Part shown: in pieces, positions 43,758 through 54,957 of the stretch
Layout of the letters: every line of letters begins with the position of its first letter
How positions within the stretch are numbered: position 1 is the stretch's first letter
Assembly: GCA_965240325.2 (NCBI GenBank)
Contig: OZ251222.1
Span: 930,001-994,000, forward strand
Origin: Rebecca billardiae RCC1528
Lineage: Eukaryota; Haptophyta
Reading direction: 5' to 3'
DNA: 64,000 nt
Position numbers and translations under genes: made by a program
Notes under the pieces: generated by a model
What the model was told of the DNA's origin: nothing
Databases searched by the model: none
Seen by the model: only the letters and a program-made list of their open reading frames with translations

Positions 43758-46700
43758 CGAGCCCGCCGCCGCCAAACCCGCCGCCGAGCCCACCGAGCCC
43801 GCCGCCGCCGTCGACGCCGCCGCCGAGCCCGCCGCCGAGCCCACCGCCGCCCACCCCGCCGCCCTCTCCGCCCTCCTCGCCGCCGCCGCCGAGCCCGCCG
43901 CCCGCGCCGTGCTTCCCGGTCGACATCCCGCACGCGCTGGTCTGCAACTACCAAGTCTCGGGCACGACGATGGGCGCGCCGCAGTTCGACGGGCAGATGC
44001 GGCGCTCGCGCTTCTACAAGGTGAGCGCCGACTCGCTCGGCATCAGCGCCGGCTCGCGCATCACCGTCAACTCGTGCGACACGCTCTTCCCGCACTCGCT
44101 GACGGTGCACGCCGACTGCCCGTCGCGCTCGACCTCGCGCGTGCTCGCGCCGGGCGCCGACGAGGACTACGCTGCGCACACCTCGTCCTACTTCACCGAT
44201 TGCACGTCCGCGGCGCGCGGCGCGAGCTTCAGCCTCCTCGCCAGCGTCGACTACTACGTCGAGATCCGCGGCGACGACGTGGACGGCCCCTTCAAGCTCG
44301 CGATCCGCGACTGCCTCAAGCCGAGCCCGCCGCCGCTGCCGCCCAGCCCGCCGAGCCCGCCCAGCTCGCCGCCCAGCCCGCCGCCCAGCCTGCCGCCCAG
44401 CCCGCCGCCCGGACCGCCGCCCAGCCCGCCCAAGCCGCCGCCCAGCCCGCCGCCGCCGCCCAGCCCGCCCAAGCCGCCGCCGCCGCCGCCGAGCCCGCCC
44501 GCGCCGCCGCCGCCGTGCGGCCTTGCACCGGTCAACCGCGGCGGCACGCTCCGTTGCGACAGCGGCTACGTGCGCGGCTCGACGGAGGACAACGTCGGGA
44601 CCGGCAACTCGTACATCCACTGGTACCATGTCAACACGGAGAGCGCGGGCGGCGTGCTGCGCGACAACGGCGGCGTGATGGCCGTCGACTCGTGCATCTC
44701 CGACTACGACACGTGGATCGACATCTTCCGCGGCTGCCCCGGCGGCAACGGCGAGCTGATCGAGACCAACGACGACCGCGGTGATTCACTCGCAGGGTGC
44801 GACGACCTCAGCTCACGCGCCACCTTCCAAGTCGAGCCGGGCGTCGACTACTACATCCGGCTGTGGGGCTTTGGGACCAACGAGGGCAAGTACACGCTGC
44901 AGGCGCTCTGCGGTATCTCACCCAGCCCGCCGCCGCCGCCGCCGCCGCCGAGCCCGCCTCCGCCGTCGCCGAGCCCGCCGCCCCCCCCCCCGGCGCCGCC
45001 GAGCCCGCCGCCGAGCCCGCCGCCGCCAAACCCGCCGCCAAGCCCGCCCGAGCCGCCGCCGAGCCCGCCGCCCAGCCCGCCGCCACCCAGCCCGCCCAGC
45101 CCGCCGCCCAGCCCGCCGCCCAGCCCGCCGCCGCCCAGCCCGCCGAGCCCGCCGCCGAGCCCGCCGCCGCCACCCAACCCGCCGCCGCCGCCGCCGAGCC
45201 CGCCGCCGCCGCCGCCGAGCCCATCACCGCCGCCGCGCGCGTGCGAGTACCGATCGTTCAACCCGGGCGGCGCGCTGCGCTGCGGCGCGACCGTGCGCGG
45301 CGACACGCGCAGCGGCGTCGACCGCGGCGGTGGCGCGTACGAGATTGGGCGCGAGCACGTGTACCGCTTCACCGCCGCGTCGCTCGGCTCGCCGCTGGGC
45401 ATGCGCGTCACCTTGGACACGTGCGGCTCGAGCGAGGACACGGCGCTCCAGCTGTGGCAGGGCTGCCCCAACGCCCCGGGCGCGGTGTCGGTCGCGCTCA
45501 ACGACGACGACAACACGGACATCCGCTGCAACGGCATGAACGCGCGGCTGACGGCGCCGCTTGCCGCGGACACCGAGTACTACCTCGTGGTCGAGGGCCG
45601 CGCCGCGTACCAGGAGGACGGCTGGCCCGCGCTCGTCGAGAACCCGGCCGGTGGCACCTACTTCAACAGGGCCAACGGCCCCTACGCGCTCACCGTCGTC
45701 GACTGCGAAGCGCCGCCGCCGCCGCCGAGCCCGAGCCCGCCGCCGCCGTCGTGCGGCGTCTCGCCGCTCAACCGGCCGCGCCGGCTCAGCTGCAGCGAGC
45801 GCGTCGTCGGCGCCGCGCCGCCCGCCGACCAGCCGCTCTTCTTCTCCTTCACGGCGGCCGAGCTTGGCGCCTCGCTGCTCGGGCCGGGCGCCGCCGCGCC
45901 CATCGAGCTGTTCGGCGCGCTGGACACGTGCGGCTCCGACTTCGACGCGAACCTCGAGCTCTACGCCGGCTGCCCGACCACGGCCGGCACGCTCGTGCGC
46001 CGCCGCAGCCTCGGCTCCAAGTGTGGCGCCGACGGCGCGCGCATCGACTTTACCTTCGAGCCGGGCGTGACCTACTACGCGCGGCTGGCCAACGCGGACG
46101 GGCGGATGGGAGGCAACTTTGAGCTGCAGATGTGTAACTGCCGCGTGAACATGCCGCCGAGCCCGCCGAGCCCGCCGCCGCCCGCCCCACCGAGCCCGCC
46201 GCCGCCGTGCGGCTTCTCCATCGGCATGGGCGCGCCGCTCCGCGTGTGCGGCAGCGCGGTCACGGGCAACACCGCGCGGCCGGGCGCGACGAGCATCCGC
46301 GGCAGCGAGGCGAACGACGGTTTCCACCGCATCGACACGCGTTTGATCGGCACGGCCGCGATCACGCGCGTGACGCTCGACCTCTGCTCGCCGGGCTTCG
46401 ACCGCCCCGGCGCGCGCTTCGACACGGTGATGCGGCTGTGGAAGGGGTGCCCGCGCACGGGCTACGTCGTGGAGCAGGTGGCGATGAACGACGACGACTC
46501 GACCGACGAGCGCTGCAACGGGCGCAACTCGCGCCTGCAGGTTGCGCTCGAGCCAGGCGAGATGTACTGGGTGCACGTCGAGGGGTTCGGCGGCGAGGAG
46601 GGCGCGTACACGCTCTCGCTCCTCGACTGCGCCGTGCCGAGCCCGCCGCCCAGCCCGCCGCCGCCGCCGCCGCGCCCGCCGCCGAGCCCGCCGCCGCCCT

Positions 46701-47755
46701 CGCCATCGCCGCCGCCGCCGTGCGACATCCAAATCCAGGCTCGGCTCGGCTGCGGCGCGGTGCGCACCGGCTCGACGGTTGGCGCGAGCAGCCTGTGGGG
46801 CAACGCCGGCGGCGAGCACTTCTTCGCCTTCTCGTCCGAGGAGGCGGGCGCGGTCTTCGCCAACTCGTGCGGCTCCAGCTTCCAGTCCTTCCTCCGCGTG
46901 TGGGACCGCTGCCCGCACCAGGCCCTGATCGACAGGGCCGGGCCGGGCGGCGCGGCCTGGCACGCGGAGACCGAGATCCAAGAGTGGCGCCGGCGCGGCT
47001 GCGCCGCGCTCAGCTTCGACACGGTCCCGGGCCGCACGTACTACGTGCAGGTGGAGGGCTGGGAGGCGCGCGAGGGCAGCTACCGGCTCGAGCTGAGCTG
47101 CACGCCCACCTCGCCCCCGCCGAGCCCGCCGAGCCCGCCGCCCACGCCGGTCTGGCAGCGCGCGCGCCGCGTGCGCGTGCGTTCCTCACTCACCGTCGAG
47201 GGCGACCTCGCAGACTTCACGCCGGGCACGCCGCTCGGCGACCGCAACATCCTGCGCATCCGCCAGGCGTACGCCGACTCGCTGCCCAAGCCGCTCGAGG
47301 CGGTCCTCTTCGCGGGCGCCACCTCGGGCTCGGTTCGGCTCAGCCTGGACGTGCTTGACGCCGACACGGGCGGCGGCAGCGCGCTCGCCAGCCTCATCGC
47401 CAGCAAGGCGGCCGAGATCCAGGCGGAGGTGCAGACCCAGACGGGGTACACCGTGCTCGCCGCGGCCTCGGTCGACGAGGTGGAGGTCGAGGGCGTGGAG
47501 AGCGGCTCGTCGTCGTCGGGCGGCTCGTCGTCGTCGTCGAGCTCGTCGGGCGATGGCGGCTCGGGCTCGTCCGCCTCCACCGCCACCATCGTCGAGGACG
47601 AGGCCGGCCTCTCCGCGCAGACGGTCGGCGTCATCGTCGGCGTCGTCGTCGGCGTCGTCGTCGGCGTGCCGTGCCTCTGCGCCATCGGCTACTTCCTGCA
47701 CAAGCGCCGGCAGGCGAACAAGGTCGCGCCGGACGCCAACGCCGGCGCCGCCTAG
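43235..47755 (+). CDS. Seven-module PPC-like, hydroxyproline-rich type I surface protein
   Basis: 1,506 residues, single exon. The Met at 43235 opens a signal peptide (MQLRAAALSALVAGASAF); upstream in-frame codons to 43151 are not signal-like. Seven beta-rich modules (residues about 25-161, 226-361, 428-559, 669-824, 839-968, 992-1132, 1163-1289) share a pattern: C near the start, L-C-G-x-V-x-G, VT-D-C, L-V/L-W-GC, often NDDD, YYV-VEG and Y-L-C. They resemble PPC-type domains, possibly sugar or matrix binding. Linkers are (S)PPPP repeats typical of algal hydroxyproline-rich glycoproteins and pherophorins. A SEA-like domain (about 1309-1422), a Ser-rich stretch, one membrane helix (QTVGVIVGVVVGVVVGVPCL) and a short basic tail follow. 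Role inferred: cell-covering or adhesion protein. Confidence 0.88.
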
Positions 47756-48651
47756 GCGTCCTAGGCGCCGCGCCGCACACTGCAGCGAGCCGCCGCACGC
47801 CGCACGCTCGCGGCGGCTGCGCGATGCCCCTTCAGGGCAGCGGGCGCTGCGCGCAGACCGCGCCGAGCCCGCCTAAGTCTTATTTATTCCGCATCTGTTT
47901 CGTCCTCCCCTGCCACACCCGCTCGCGCCGCCGCCGCCGCCGCGCACGCTCGCGCCGCAGCGCCAGTGGCCGACGTTGTCATCGATCCACACGGGCGCAC
48001 GCGCCTGCGTGCATGCATGCCGTCGCCGCGCTCCGCGCGCGCCGTCCGTGCCCCGGCCCCGTGCCCCGCCCGGCGTGCCCGGCTGGAGCCAGCGACGCGC
48101 CGGTCCAGGCGATGATCGCACTGCGTCGGCCAAGAGAGCGGCGGACGGCTAATAATTGAACTTTGAATGATAATACTAGATTTCGCAGAGTGAATATATT
48201 GATTATTGAGTGCCATGATGATGAGTCTGACGCGCGAGTCAGCAGAGCAGTAGCAGTACGTCGTCGTCAGATCAGCACGTACATTGTAATCGACATATAT
48301 CCTAGATTTCGGAGTGAATATATTGATTATTGAGTGCCATGATGATCGGTAAGCCGTCTGACGCGCGAGTCAGCAGAGCAGTAGCAGTACGTCGTCGTCA
48401 GATCAGCACGTACATTGTAATCGACATATATGGATATATAGTGTCTGACGCGGAGTCGAACAATGGACATTGCGTCGACCCTGCTCACTGCTGCCAGCCG
48501 TGAGCTGCGCGCGCGTTGCCGGTCAGGAGCGCGCCGATTCGTCACACGCACTAGCCGCAGCAGCTTTCATGCGCCCCCCACACACAATAGCGTCATCGTC
48601 CTAGCCGGAGCGCGTCAGTGCGTCAGCTCGAGGCCAGCTCGCGCCCCGCCC
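47756..48651. other. Intergenic region with a tandem duplication
   Basis: 48170-48432 holds two direct copies of about 128 bp (listed separately). No supported gene. Confidence 0.45.
48174..48432 (+). repeat. Tandem duplication, about 128-bp unit
   Basis: gtgaatatattgattattga through cattgtaatcgacatatat occurs at about 48190-48300 and 48313-48432, with a small insertion (cggtaagccg) in the second copy. Confidence 0.93.
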
Positions 48652-48983
48652 TCAGCCGCGGCAGAAGGGTGAGTCGAACCAGCGCTCTGCGTCGGCGAGC
48701 AGCGCGCGCAGCTCGGCGGCGAGCGCCTCAGAGCGGCCGTCGCGCTCCGCCTCGAGCGAGCCGACGATGCGGAGGAGCGTGACCTCGAAGCGGCGCGCCT
48801 CGTCGGGCTGCATGTCCGACAGCGTCGCCCACCCGCCTGCCCCAGCGCCTCCCGCGCACGCGTGCTCCAGTGGGAATGATGCGGCGCCCGTCCACCGCGT
48901 GCGCGTGTCCGGCCGCCTGGCGGTTGGCGCGCCGAGCAGGAGTCGTTCGCAGCCACCCCGGCGGCGGAGAGCTCCTGACGCAG
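48652..48983 (-). CDS. C-terminal helical protein fragment, unknown family
   Basis: One minus-strand frame without an early ATG reads WTGAASFPLEHACAGG, then MQPDEARRFEVTLLRIVGSL, EAERDGRSEALAAELRALLA and DAERWFDSPFCRG, then a stop (48652-48654). The regular helical pattern and tidy end look like the last exon of a real protein. The upstream part is cut off by the dispersed repeat at 48998-49100, so this may be a gene remnant. No family recognised. Confidence 0.4.
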
Positions 48984-48997
48984 CGAGAGCGCTTCAC

Positions 48998-49100
48998 CTT
49001 TTTAAAATTCCCCTTTATAACGGGCTCCGGGTGATCAGACTGGCGGCCGAAGCCTCCAGCCCTACCCTGGCCAGCCCCCAACCAACCACCACCCTCACCC
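48998..49100 (-). repeat. Dispersed repeat, copy 2 (inverted relative to 7513-7614)
   Basis: Reverse complement of 7513-7614 with a 1-bp indel in the A run. Confidence 0.85.
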
Positions 49101-49127
49101 TACTCGGGCCGGGGGTTTGGTGGTAAG

Positions 49128-49166
49128 GATTTTCCGAAAAATCGGCGGCCGCTTTTTCGGAAAATC
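49128..49166. repeat. Perfect hairpin, 14-bp arms
   Basis: gattttccgaaaaa (49128-49141) pairs with tttttcggaaaatc (49153-49166) around an 11-nt GC-rich loop. Confidence 0.95.
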
Positions 49167-50644
49167 GCGGGACTGTGGCGGACGCGATCCATGCCGCACG
49201 ACGGTGATGGCCGCGCCGGGGGAGGACGCGGGACCGGAGGTGCAAGCAGGCCGCGGCTGCGATTGTTGCGTTGATGGGACGGGCGGCGCGGCGGCCAATG
49301 CGCCGGCCCATGATCCGGGCGATACCCGGATGTCGAGACCGGGGCACAAGTTCCCGAGCGGGTGCCGTAGGAGAATCAGCACCTGCTCACACGTAGCGAG
49401 CATTGCCCTTGGTCTTGTTCGCGCGGGGATCAATCTGGCCCACAGCTTCGCGATGCTGCGCACTGTGGGCCAGGTGATGCAGGCTTTCCAGTTCGCCGAA
49501 CTCAAGAGGACTGCTCGCACTGCCAAGGCTTGGGCCTGTACCGCGGTGGTGCTCGGCGGACCTGATCCAAAGCCACAGCTGTGGTTTGACCTCGCGGGCG
49601 TACATGGTCATGGCAAGACTGTATGGTCGCAAGGCCATCGATGTGAACGTGTGCACGGCACCACTCTGCCATGCTTCAACTCGTCTGGGTCGAGCTGAGG
49701 GCAATCATTCGTGCCCGGAGCATCTGTCAGGCGCGCGTGCATGCATGCGCGCTGCGCGCCGCGCTGCGGCCCGCGGCTACAGCTCCTGTCACCTTAGCAG
49801 ATATCTAATGCTGAGCAACCCTTTGCGCATCCTGTAGTAGGCTGTGACAGGTGGGTCTTTCGCGACTGCGCCCATCGTCATCATGTCGCCGTGATCATCT
49901 GTCAGCAGCTGATCGTCGAGTCGTCTGCAGCTGGTCAGACTGTCCGCCCGTCCGGGCCCGGCCTCAGGCTCAGGCTGCTCTCGATCGGGCTGGCGCCGAG
50001 CTCAAGTGCTAATCTTCGGCTCACACGTAGTCACATATCCGGCGGCGGATGGCAGCAGTGGGAGAAACAAGTCTCACGCGCAGGCTCAGCTGATGGCCGC
50101 CGAGGCCAGCAGCGCGTCAAAATCGTCAGTATAGTAGTACGCGTAGCATCATCGTCAACGGTCAGCGACTACTCATAGTCATACTGCATCCCGTCGACTC
50201 GTCCTCAGCCGCCGGTTGCGCCTAGGAGCGGGCGCAGCGTCGCCCTGGCGACCTCAACTGCAGGCCAATCGCGTCGGGCGGTAGCGGGGGCAGCATGATG
50301 AACGCCAAGTCGACGAGTGCGAGATTTGCCGCTGGCGCCTCGCCCGCCGCTCGCCGCGCAGCACTCTCAGGGATGACTGCCGGCAGCGCGCGCAGCTCTG
50401 AGCTCACCGGCGATCAGCGCGCGCAGCTCATGCGCGCGCGCTGACCGGTGAGCGTGCCCGCGCCCATCGCGCGGACGAGCGCGGCGTAAGCCGAGAGCAG
50501 TGCGGCTCTCCGCACGTACGTGTGCTTCGCCAAGCCCCGCGCGAGCTCGAGCTACACGCCGTGCGCAAGCAGCTCAACCGCATCGCACGCTTGAGATCAC
50601 TACGCGACAGAACGCAGAGGTCGGTGAGGCTTTCAGAGCGGCGC
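49167..50644. other. No supported gene
   Basis: Overlapping open frames on both strands (for example 49117-49698 plus and 49095-49526 minus) show no family pattern. Confidence 0.35.
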
Positions 50645-51060
50645 TCACTGAGGCGGCTTGCGCAGGGCGTAGCTCGGCGAAGCGCGACTGGAGATGAATA
50701 TCTGTCCCCGAGACGCAAGCCACGACATGTCTGTCAACTGGGACAGCACACTGAGGGAAGCATCAGCTGCGAGGTCAGGGTGTCTACTGCCAGACATCTG
50801 CCAGTAGAACGCCTCGCACCCCACCTTCGTGCCAGCTGGGCCGAGCAGGTAGCAGCAAGAGTTCGCGCAGTACGGTATGGCAGCGTCCACGAACGGCGAG
50901 AGGGTCGCCCAACCGCCATGTACTTGGATCGACAGCTCGGCGCACGCGCTGAACGATTGGAAATGTACTTCTGCGTGAACGGCAGCTTGCGCGCCTGCTT
51001 GCCCGCGGCAGGAGCAAGCACGACGGCGGCGCACGCAACAAGGAACGTCAGCACGCTCAT
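50645..51060 (-). pseudogene. Secreted cysteine-containing protein with a frameshift
   Basis: A clear signal peptide starts at 51060 (MSVLTFLVACAAVVLAPAAG). About 20 codons later the plausible continuation lies in another frame: AAVHAEVHFQSFSACAELSI, FVDAAIPYCANSCCYLLGPA and CEAFYWQMSG, to a stop at 50645. The junction (about 51000) has no room for an intron of the usual 105-138 nt. A one-base change or sequencing error would join the two. No family recognised. Confidence 0.4.
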
Positions 51061-51622
51061 GGCGAATGTTTGCCGTCCTCCGCCTCGCCGCTCGCATCCG
51101 ATTTGCGGCCGATTCGGCGACGTGCAGATGGGCGGCATGGCGCAGCCTCGCGGCCTGGTGAGCCCTATGAGCGCCCGCTCCCAAGTACCTGTAAGCTATT
51201 CGCACATAGGAGCCGGCTTCATAGGCGACTCGCCTTTGAATAGCAGCTGCCTTCATAGGCGCGCGCTCAAAATAGCGCACGCCGACGAAGCTGAAACAGT
51301 TTGTTAAAGTTACAAACTTCGCTACCGCCGAACCCCCGGCCCGAGTAGAACCTCAAACCACTGCCGAAGCCGGGGAACTTACAGTCAGACCGTCTGAATC
51401 GGCCCCCTCGCTCAGACCAATTCTATGATTTAAAGACACAGGCACGAGGGCGCAGCTCTCCTGATTCGTCTGTCGAAGTACTGAATGGAGTTAATGGAGG
51501 ATGTCGCGGAGCGCGTTGGCCGCGGGTGAGGGAGTCGTCGTAACCGATGCTGATCACACGGTCACTGAGGTAGTAGGCGCCCGGGGATGCCGCTGTTTTG
51601 CAGTCGTCGTCGGCCTTGGTCA

Positions 51623-52315
51623 TCATGTAGTTGCCCGCGTCGTCGTCGTCCGAGGCTGTTCAAGTTGATGCCGTAGTGCGGGTAGTGGATGTGGTCGCCC
51701 GGGCCGGTGTGCGCGGCCTAGTGGCCTTGCCGAGTTGAGGGAGTAGTCGCCCTTGCCGTTGAGGAAGTCGTCGTCCTTGCCGTTGAGGAAGTCGTCGCCC
51801 TGGCCGCAGAGGAAGTCGTCGCCCTTGCCGTTGAGGAAGTCGTCGTCCTGGCCGCTGAGGGTGCCTGCGCTGCCCAACCGGGCGCGTCTGGCGCGCCAGC
51901 GCCGCGCGCGGCTCTACGCCAGCGACGGCGGCACGGCGGCAGCCAGGTCACGGGGGGGGTCGCCGAGGGACGCGGTGCGAGCCTGCTTGGCCGGCTTGGC
52001 GTCGCTCCCGCCAGCGGAGGAGGGCCCATCCTCCTCCGCCGGCGTGGACGGCTCGGTCGCCGCGCGCTTGCCGGCTGCCGCGGCGCCGGGGGGCAGGACC
52101 AGGCGGTAGTTGGACTCCCCGAGCGCCGGCCTGGCCTGTTGCACCTCGGGCCCGTCCGACGGCGCGGCCGCGGTTGGCGGCTGGGGTGGCGGGATGGCAT
52201 CGTCGGAACCCTCCCCCTCGGGCTCCTCCGCCTCCGGGCCGGCGGGGTCCGCCGCCTGTTGGTCGGCCGGCTGAGGAGCAGGGCGGCGCGCAGCGGCGGG
52301 CGGCGCGGGCGGCAC
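51623..52315 (-). CDS. Possible cargo ORFs in the left part of the 3.5-kb element
   Basis: Two minus-strand frames. 52315-51914 (133 residues) starts at the edge of the inner arm (MPPAPPAAARRPAPQPADQQ) and encodes an acidic, Pro/Ala-rich disordered protein. 51877-51623 (84 residues, MGSAGTLSGQDDDFLNGKGD) is built on a DDDFLNGK repeat from a 24-bp minisatellite (about 51745-51856). Neither matches a known family; they may be two exons of one gene or chance frames. Confidence 0.3.
51745..51856. repeat. 24-bp minisatellite, about five copies
   Basis: The unit ttgccgttgaggaagtcgtc + gtcc repeats with small changes (tggccgcagaggaagtcgtc). On the minus strand it encodes repeated DDDFLNGK-like octapeptides. 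Confidence 0.88.
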
Positions 52316-52317
52316 CG

Positions 52318-52930
52318 GTCTGAGCGAGGGCCCGATTCAGACGGTTTTTGGGCCCGCCCCACTGGCGAGCGCGCTGCGGGACGCACCTCGCACTGGGGGC
52401 GGTGCACACTGCACTCACGGCGCGCCGCGATGTGTTCGGGCGGTGGATGGGGCTGAATCGGCCGAGAGTGACGGTGCGATCGGCCGCGATGCGTCTGCCA
52501 TCACCCAGTGAGCTCGCGCGGTGCCAGCTCGCCCTTCGCTTCGTCGCCACTCGCAATCGCACCAGTCGCGCGCGTCCATGGCTTGCCTTTCGCGCGCTGT
52601 GTTCTCGCGCAGTGTGTGCTTGGCAGCAGGGTGCTCGTGGCCGGTGGTTGCCGTCGCAGAGGATCGGAATGTGCGCAGCTACGCTACATCCCAGACACCA
52701 TGTGCCCGTCCTCGTCGAGCGTTGGAGAGACACGCGTGTCGCGCATGCGCTCGCGGAAGCAGGCTGCACAGCGGCGCGCGGGCGTGGCTGCGCGCGCATG
52801 ACAAGGTGCACCACACAGCTGCCCCCGCCATGAGCACCAGCTGTGTACGCACCTCTTCCGTGTTGTCTGCTCCGCCAGGCCGCCACGGTGCGGAGACTGC
52901 GCGCGTGAGACACCGACAGTCAGCGGCCAC
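52318..52930 (+). repeat. 613-bp inverted arm, left (inner element)
   Basis: Near-identical reverse complement at 54242-54854. Starts ggtctgagcgagggcccgat and ends cagtcagcggccac. Confidence 0.93.
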
Positions 52931-54241
52931 GGCGCACACAGGTCACTGGCACATGCCATGGCGTGCAGCAGCTGATGCAGCCGTTGCTGCAGCTTCGATT
53001 GATGAAACAGCAGCAGCGCCGGTGGCAGTCACCCCAATCGCTGCCACTGGCACACCCGCACTCGCCAACAGCACTCGCAGCCCTTGCACCTCCGGCAGCT
53101 GTGGCACGATGCTCGGCTGAGCGGCAGCAATAGGCACCGTCGTCCGAGCAGCCGCGCGCGCAGCTCCTTCGGGGGCGCGCTGTCGCGGGAGTGCTGCTCC
53201 AAGGATCAGCAGCTGCTGCAGATGTTGCGGCTGAGACAGCAACTGCTGTTGCTCGTGTTGGCAGCCTCAACGCAGCCGTACTAGCGTTATGAGGGGAGAT
53301 GACTTGTGGAATGGGAATTGCTGCAGCCACTTTGAACTTTTTTTATTCCGCCACCGCCATTTGTTTTTATTAAATGCAGCTTGCAGCAGAGTCCGAGACT
53401 TAGCCTGTCAGAAGCTGTGCAGCAGGGCTCAACTCGTCACATACAGCATCGGCGCTCGGAGCCTCGGGAGTTTGCAAGAACTGGGCGTGGTGGGCGTGTC
53501 CCGCGCGGCGCGCAGAGCAGCGCTGTACGTGGGCGAGACAGCCGCTTCCGCGTCTCGCACTTCGGCGGCGGTGCCGAGGGCGGAGGCCGCCCGCCGCGCG
53601 CCTGACGGCAGCGCCTCAAGCAGCGCCGTCCCATGCGCATGCGGACGGGTGCGGCAATGGCGATGGGTTTCGCAACGTGCACAGCGTCAGAAGCTCGGCA
53701 CCTGATCCGCCCAGCTGCAGCAATAGCACCATCGGTCCAGCGCCTGGCGCTCAGTGGGCGGCGTGTCGGGCGGATGCAGATGCACTTGCCGTCTGAATCA
53801 GGACGCCGGGCATGCGTGCCGAAGCAGTTCGCGCCAGCGCGCGCACTCGCAGAGTGAGAACGGCCGCCCTGCCGGCCGGAGGCCAATGCACTCGCCTGGC
53901 GGCTGCCGGCGCACGGTAGACCAGGTCAAACGTAAGCACCCGAAACCACCACGGCGGTGGTGACCGAGAGTACGACCACGGGCGGTGGCGCGGCCGATGT
54001 CGCGAGCGTGAGCGCAAGCGTGGCCGTGAGCAAGGCGAGCAGCGTGAGCGATGCGCGGAGCGATCGCGCCCGCCCTTCCGACGAGGAACGAGGGCTTTAT
54101 TGCGCGAGGAGTCCCCAGCGGTAGGTGGCAGCGATGTCGCGCCATCGCTGAGCGCACCGACGGTGCCAGCCGGTCGACGTGGCCATCGCCTCCGAGAGAA
54201 AGCTGTGAGCCAGATTGCTGCCGCACGCAACCGTGTCAGCT
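52931..54241. other. Unique core between the 613-bp arms
   Basis: 1.3 kb. A minus frame at 53242-52943 is Gln/Ala-rich (MLSQPQHLQQLLILGAALPR) and others are open, but none shows a transposase or other known domain. Confidence 0.4.
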
Positions 54242-54854
54242 GTGGCCGCTGACTGTCGGTGTCTGACGCGCGCAGTCTCCGCACCGTGGCGGCCTGGCGG
54301 AGCAGACAACACGGAAGAGGTGCGTGCACAGCTGGTGCTCATGGCGGGGGCAGCTGGGTGGTGCACCTTGTCATGCGCGCGCAGCCACGCCCGCGCGCCG
54401 CTGTGCAGCCTGCTTCCGCGAGCGCATGCGCGACACGCGTGTCTCTCCAACACTCGACGAGGACGGGCACATGGTGTCTGGGATGTAGCGTAGCTGCGCA
54501 CATTCCGATCCTCTGCGACGGCAACCACCGGCCACGAGCACCCTGCTGCCAAGCACACACTGCGCGAGAACACAGCGCGCGAAAGGCAAGCCATGGACGC
54601 GCGCGACTGGTGCGATTGCAAGTGGCGACGAAGCGAAGGGCGAGCTGGCACCGCACGAGCTCACTGGGTGATGGCAGACGCATCGCGGCCGATCGCACCG
54701 TCACTCTCGGCCGATTCAGCCCCATCCACCGCCCGAACACATCGCGGCGCGCCGTGAGTGCAGTGTGCACCGCCCCCAGTGCGAGGTGCGTCCGCAGCGC
54801 GCTCGCCAGTGGGGCGGGCCCAAAAACCGTCTGAATCGGGCCCTCGCTCAGACC
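54242..54854 (-). repeat. 613-bp inverted arm, right (inner element)
   Basis: Its outer end meets the outer terminal repeat as a 28-bp perfect palindrome (ccctcgctcagacc/ggtctgagcgaggg, 54841-54868). Confidence 0.93.
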
Positions 54855-54957
54855 GGTCTGAGCGAGGGGGCCGATTCAGACGGTCTGACTGTAATACCCT
54901 CCAATCGATTAGAACTCCCGGTCAGCACGCCCGGACTACCGTGAACGTTGTCCGAAA

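Larger units (their letters stand above)
51379..54894. mobile_element. 3.5-kb element with 40-bp terminal inverted repeats and a nested foldback element
   Basis: The 40-bp end at 51379-51418 (ttacagtcagaccgtctgaa, then tcggccccctcgctcagacc) is exactly the reverse complement of 54855-54894. Inside, an inner pair of 613-bp inverted arms lies at 52318-52930 and 54242-54854; the inner right arm abuts the outer right repeat. Inner and outer ends share a core (ggtctgagcgaggg...cgattcagacggt), so they belong to one family. No transposase motif was recognised and no clear target-site duplication was seen. Confidence 0.9.

Noticed and set aside
43129-44784. Alternative-frame ORFs over the Pro-rich surface-protein gene (Ala- or Arg-rich)
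   Set aside because: Shadows of the (S)PPPP codon repeats; only the frame starting at 43235 has a signal peptide, cysteine modules and a membrane anchor.
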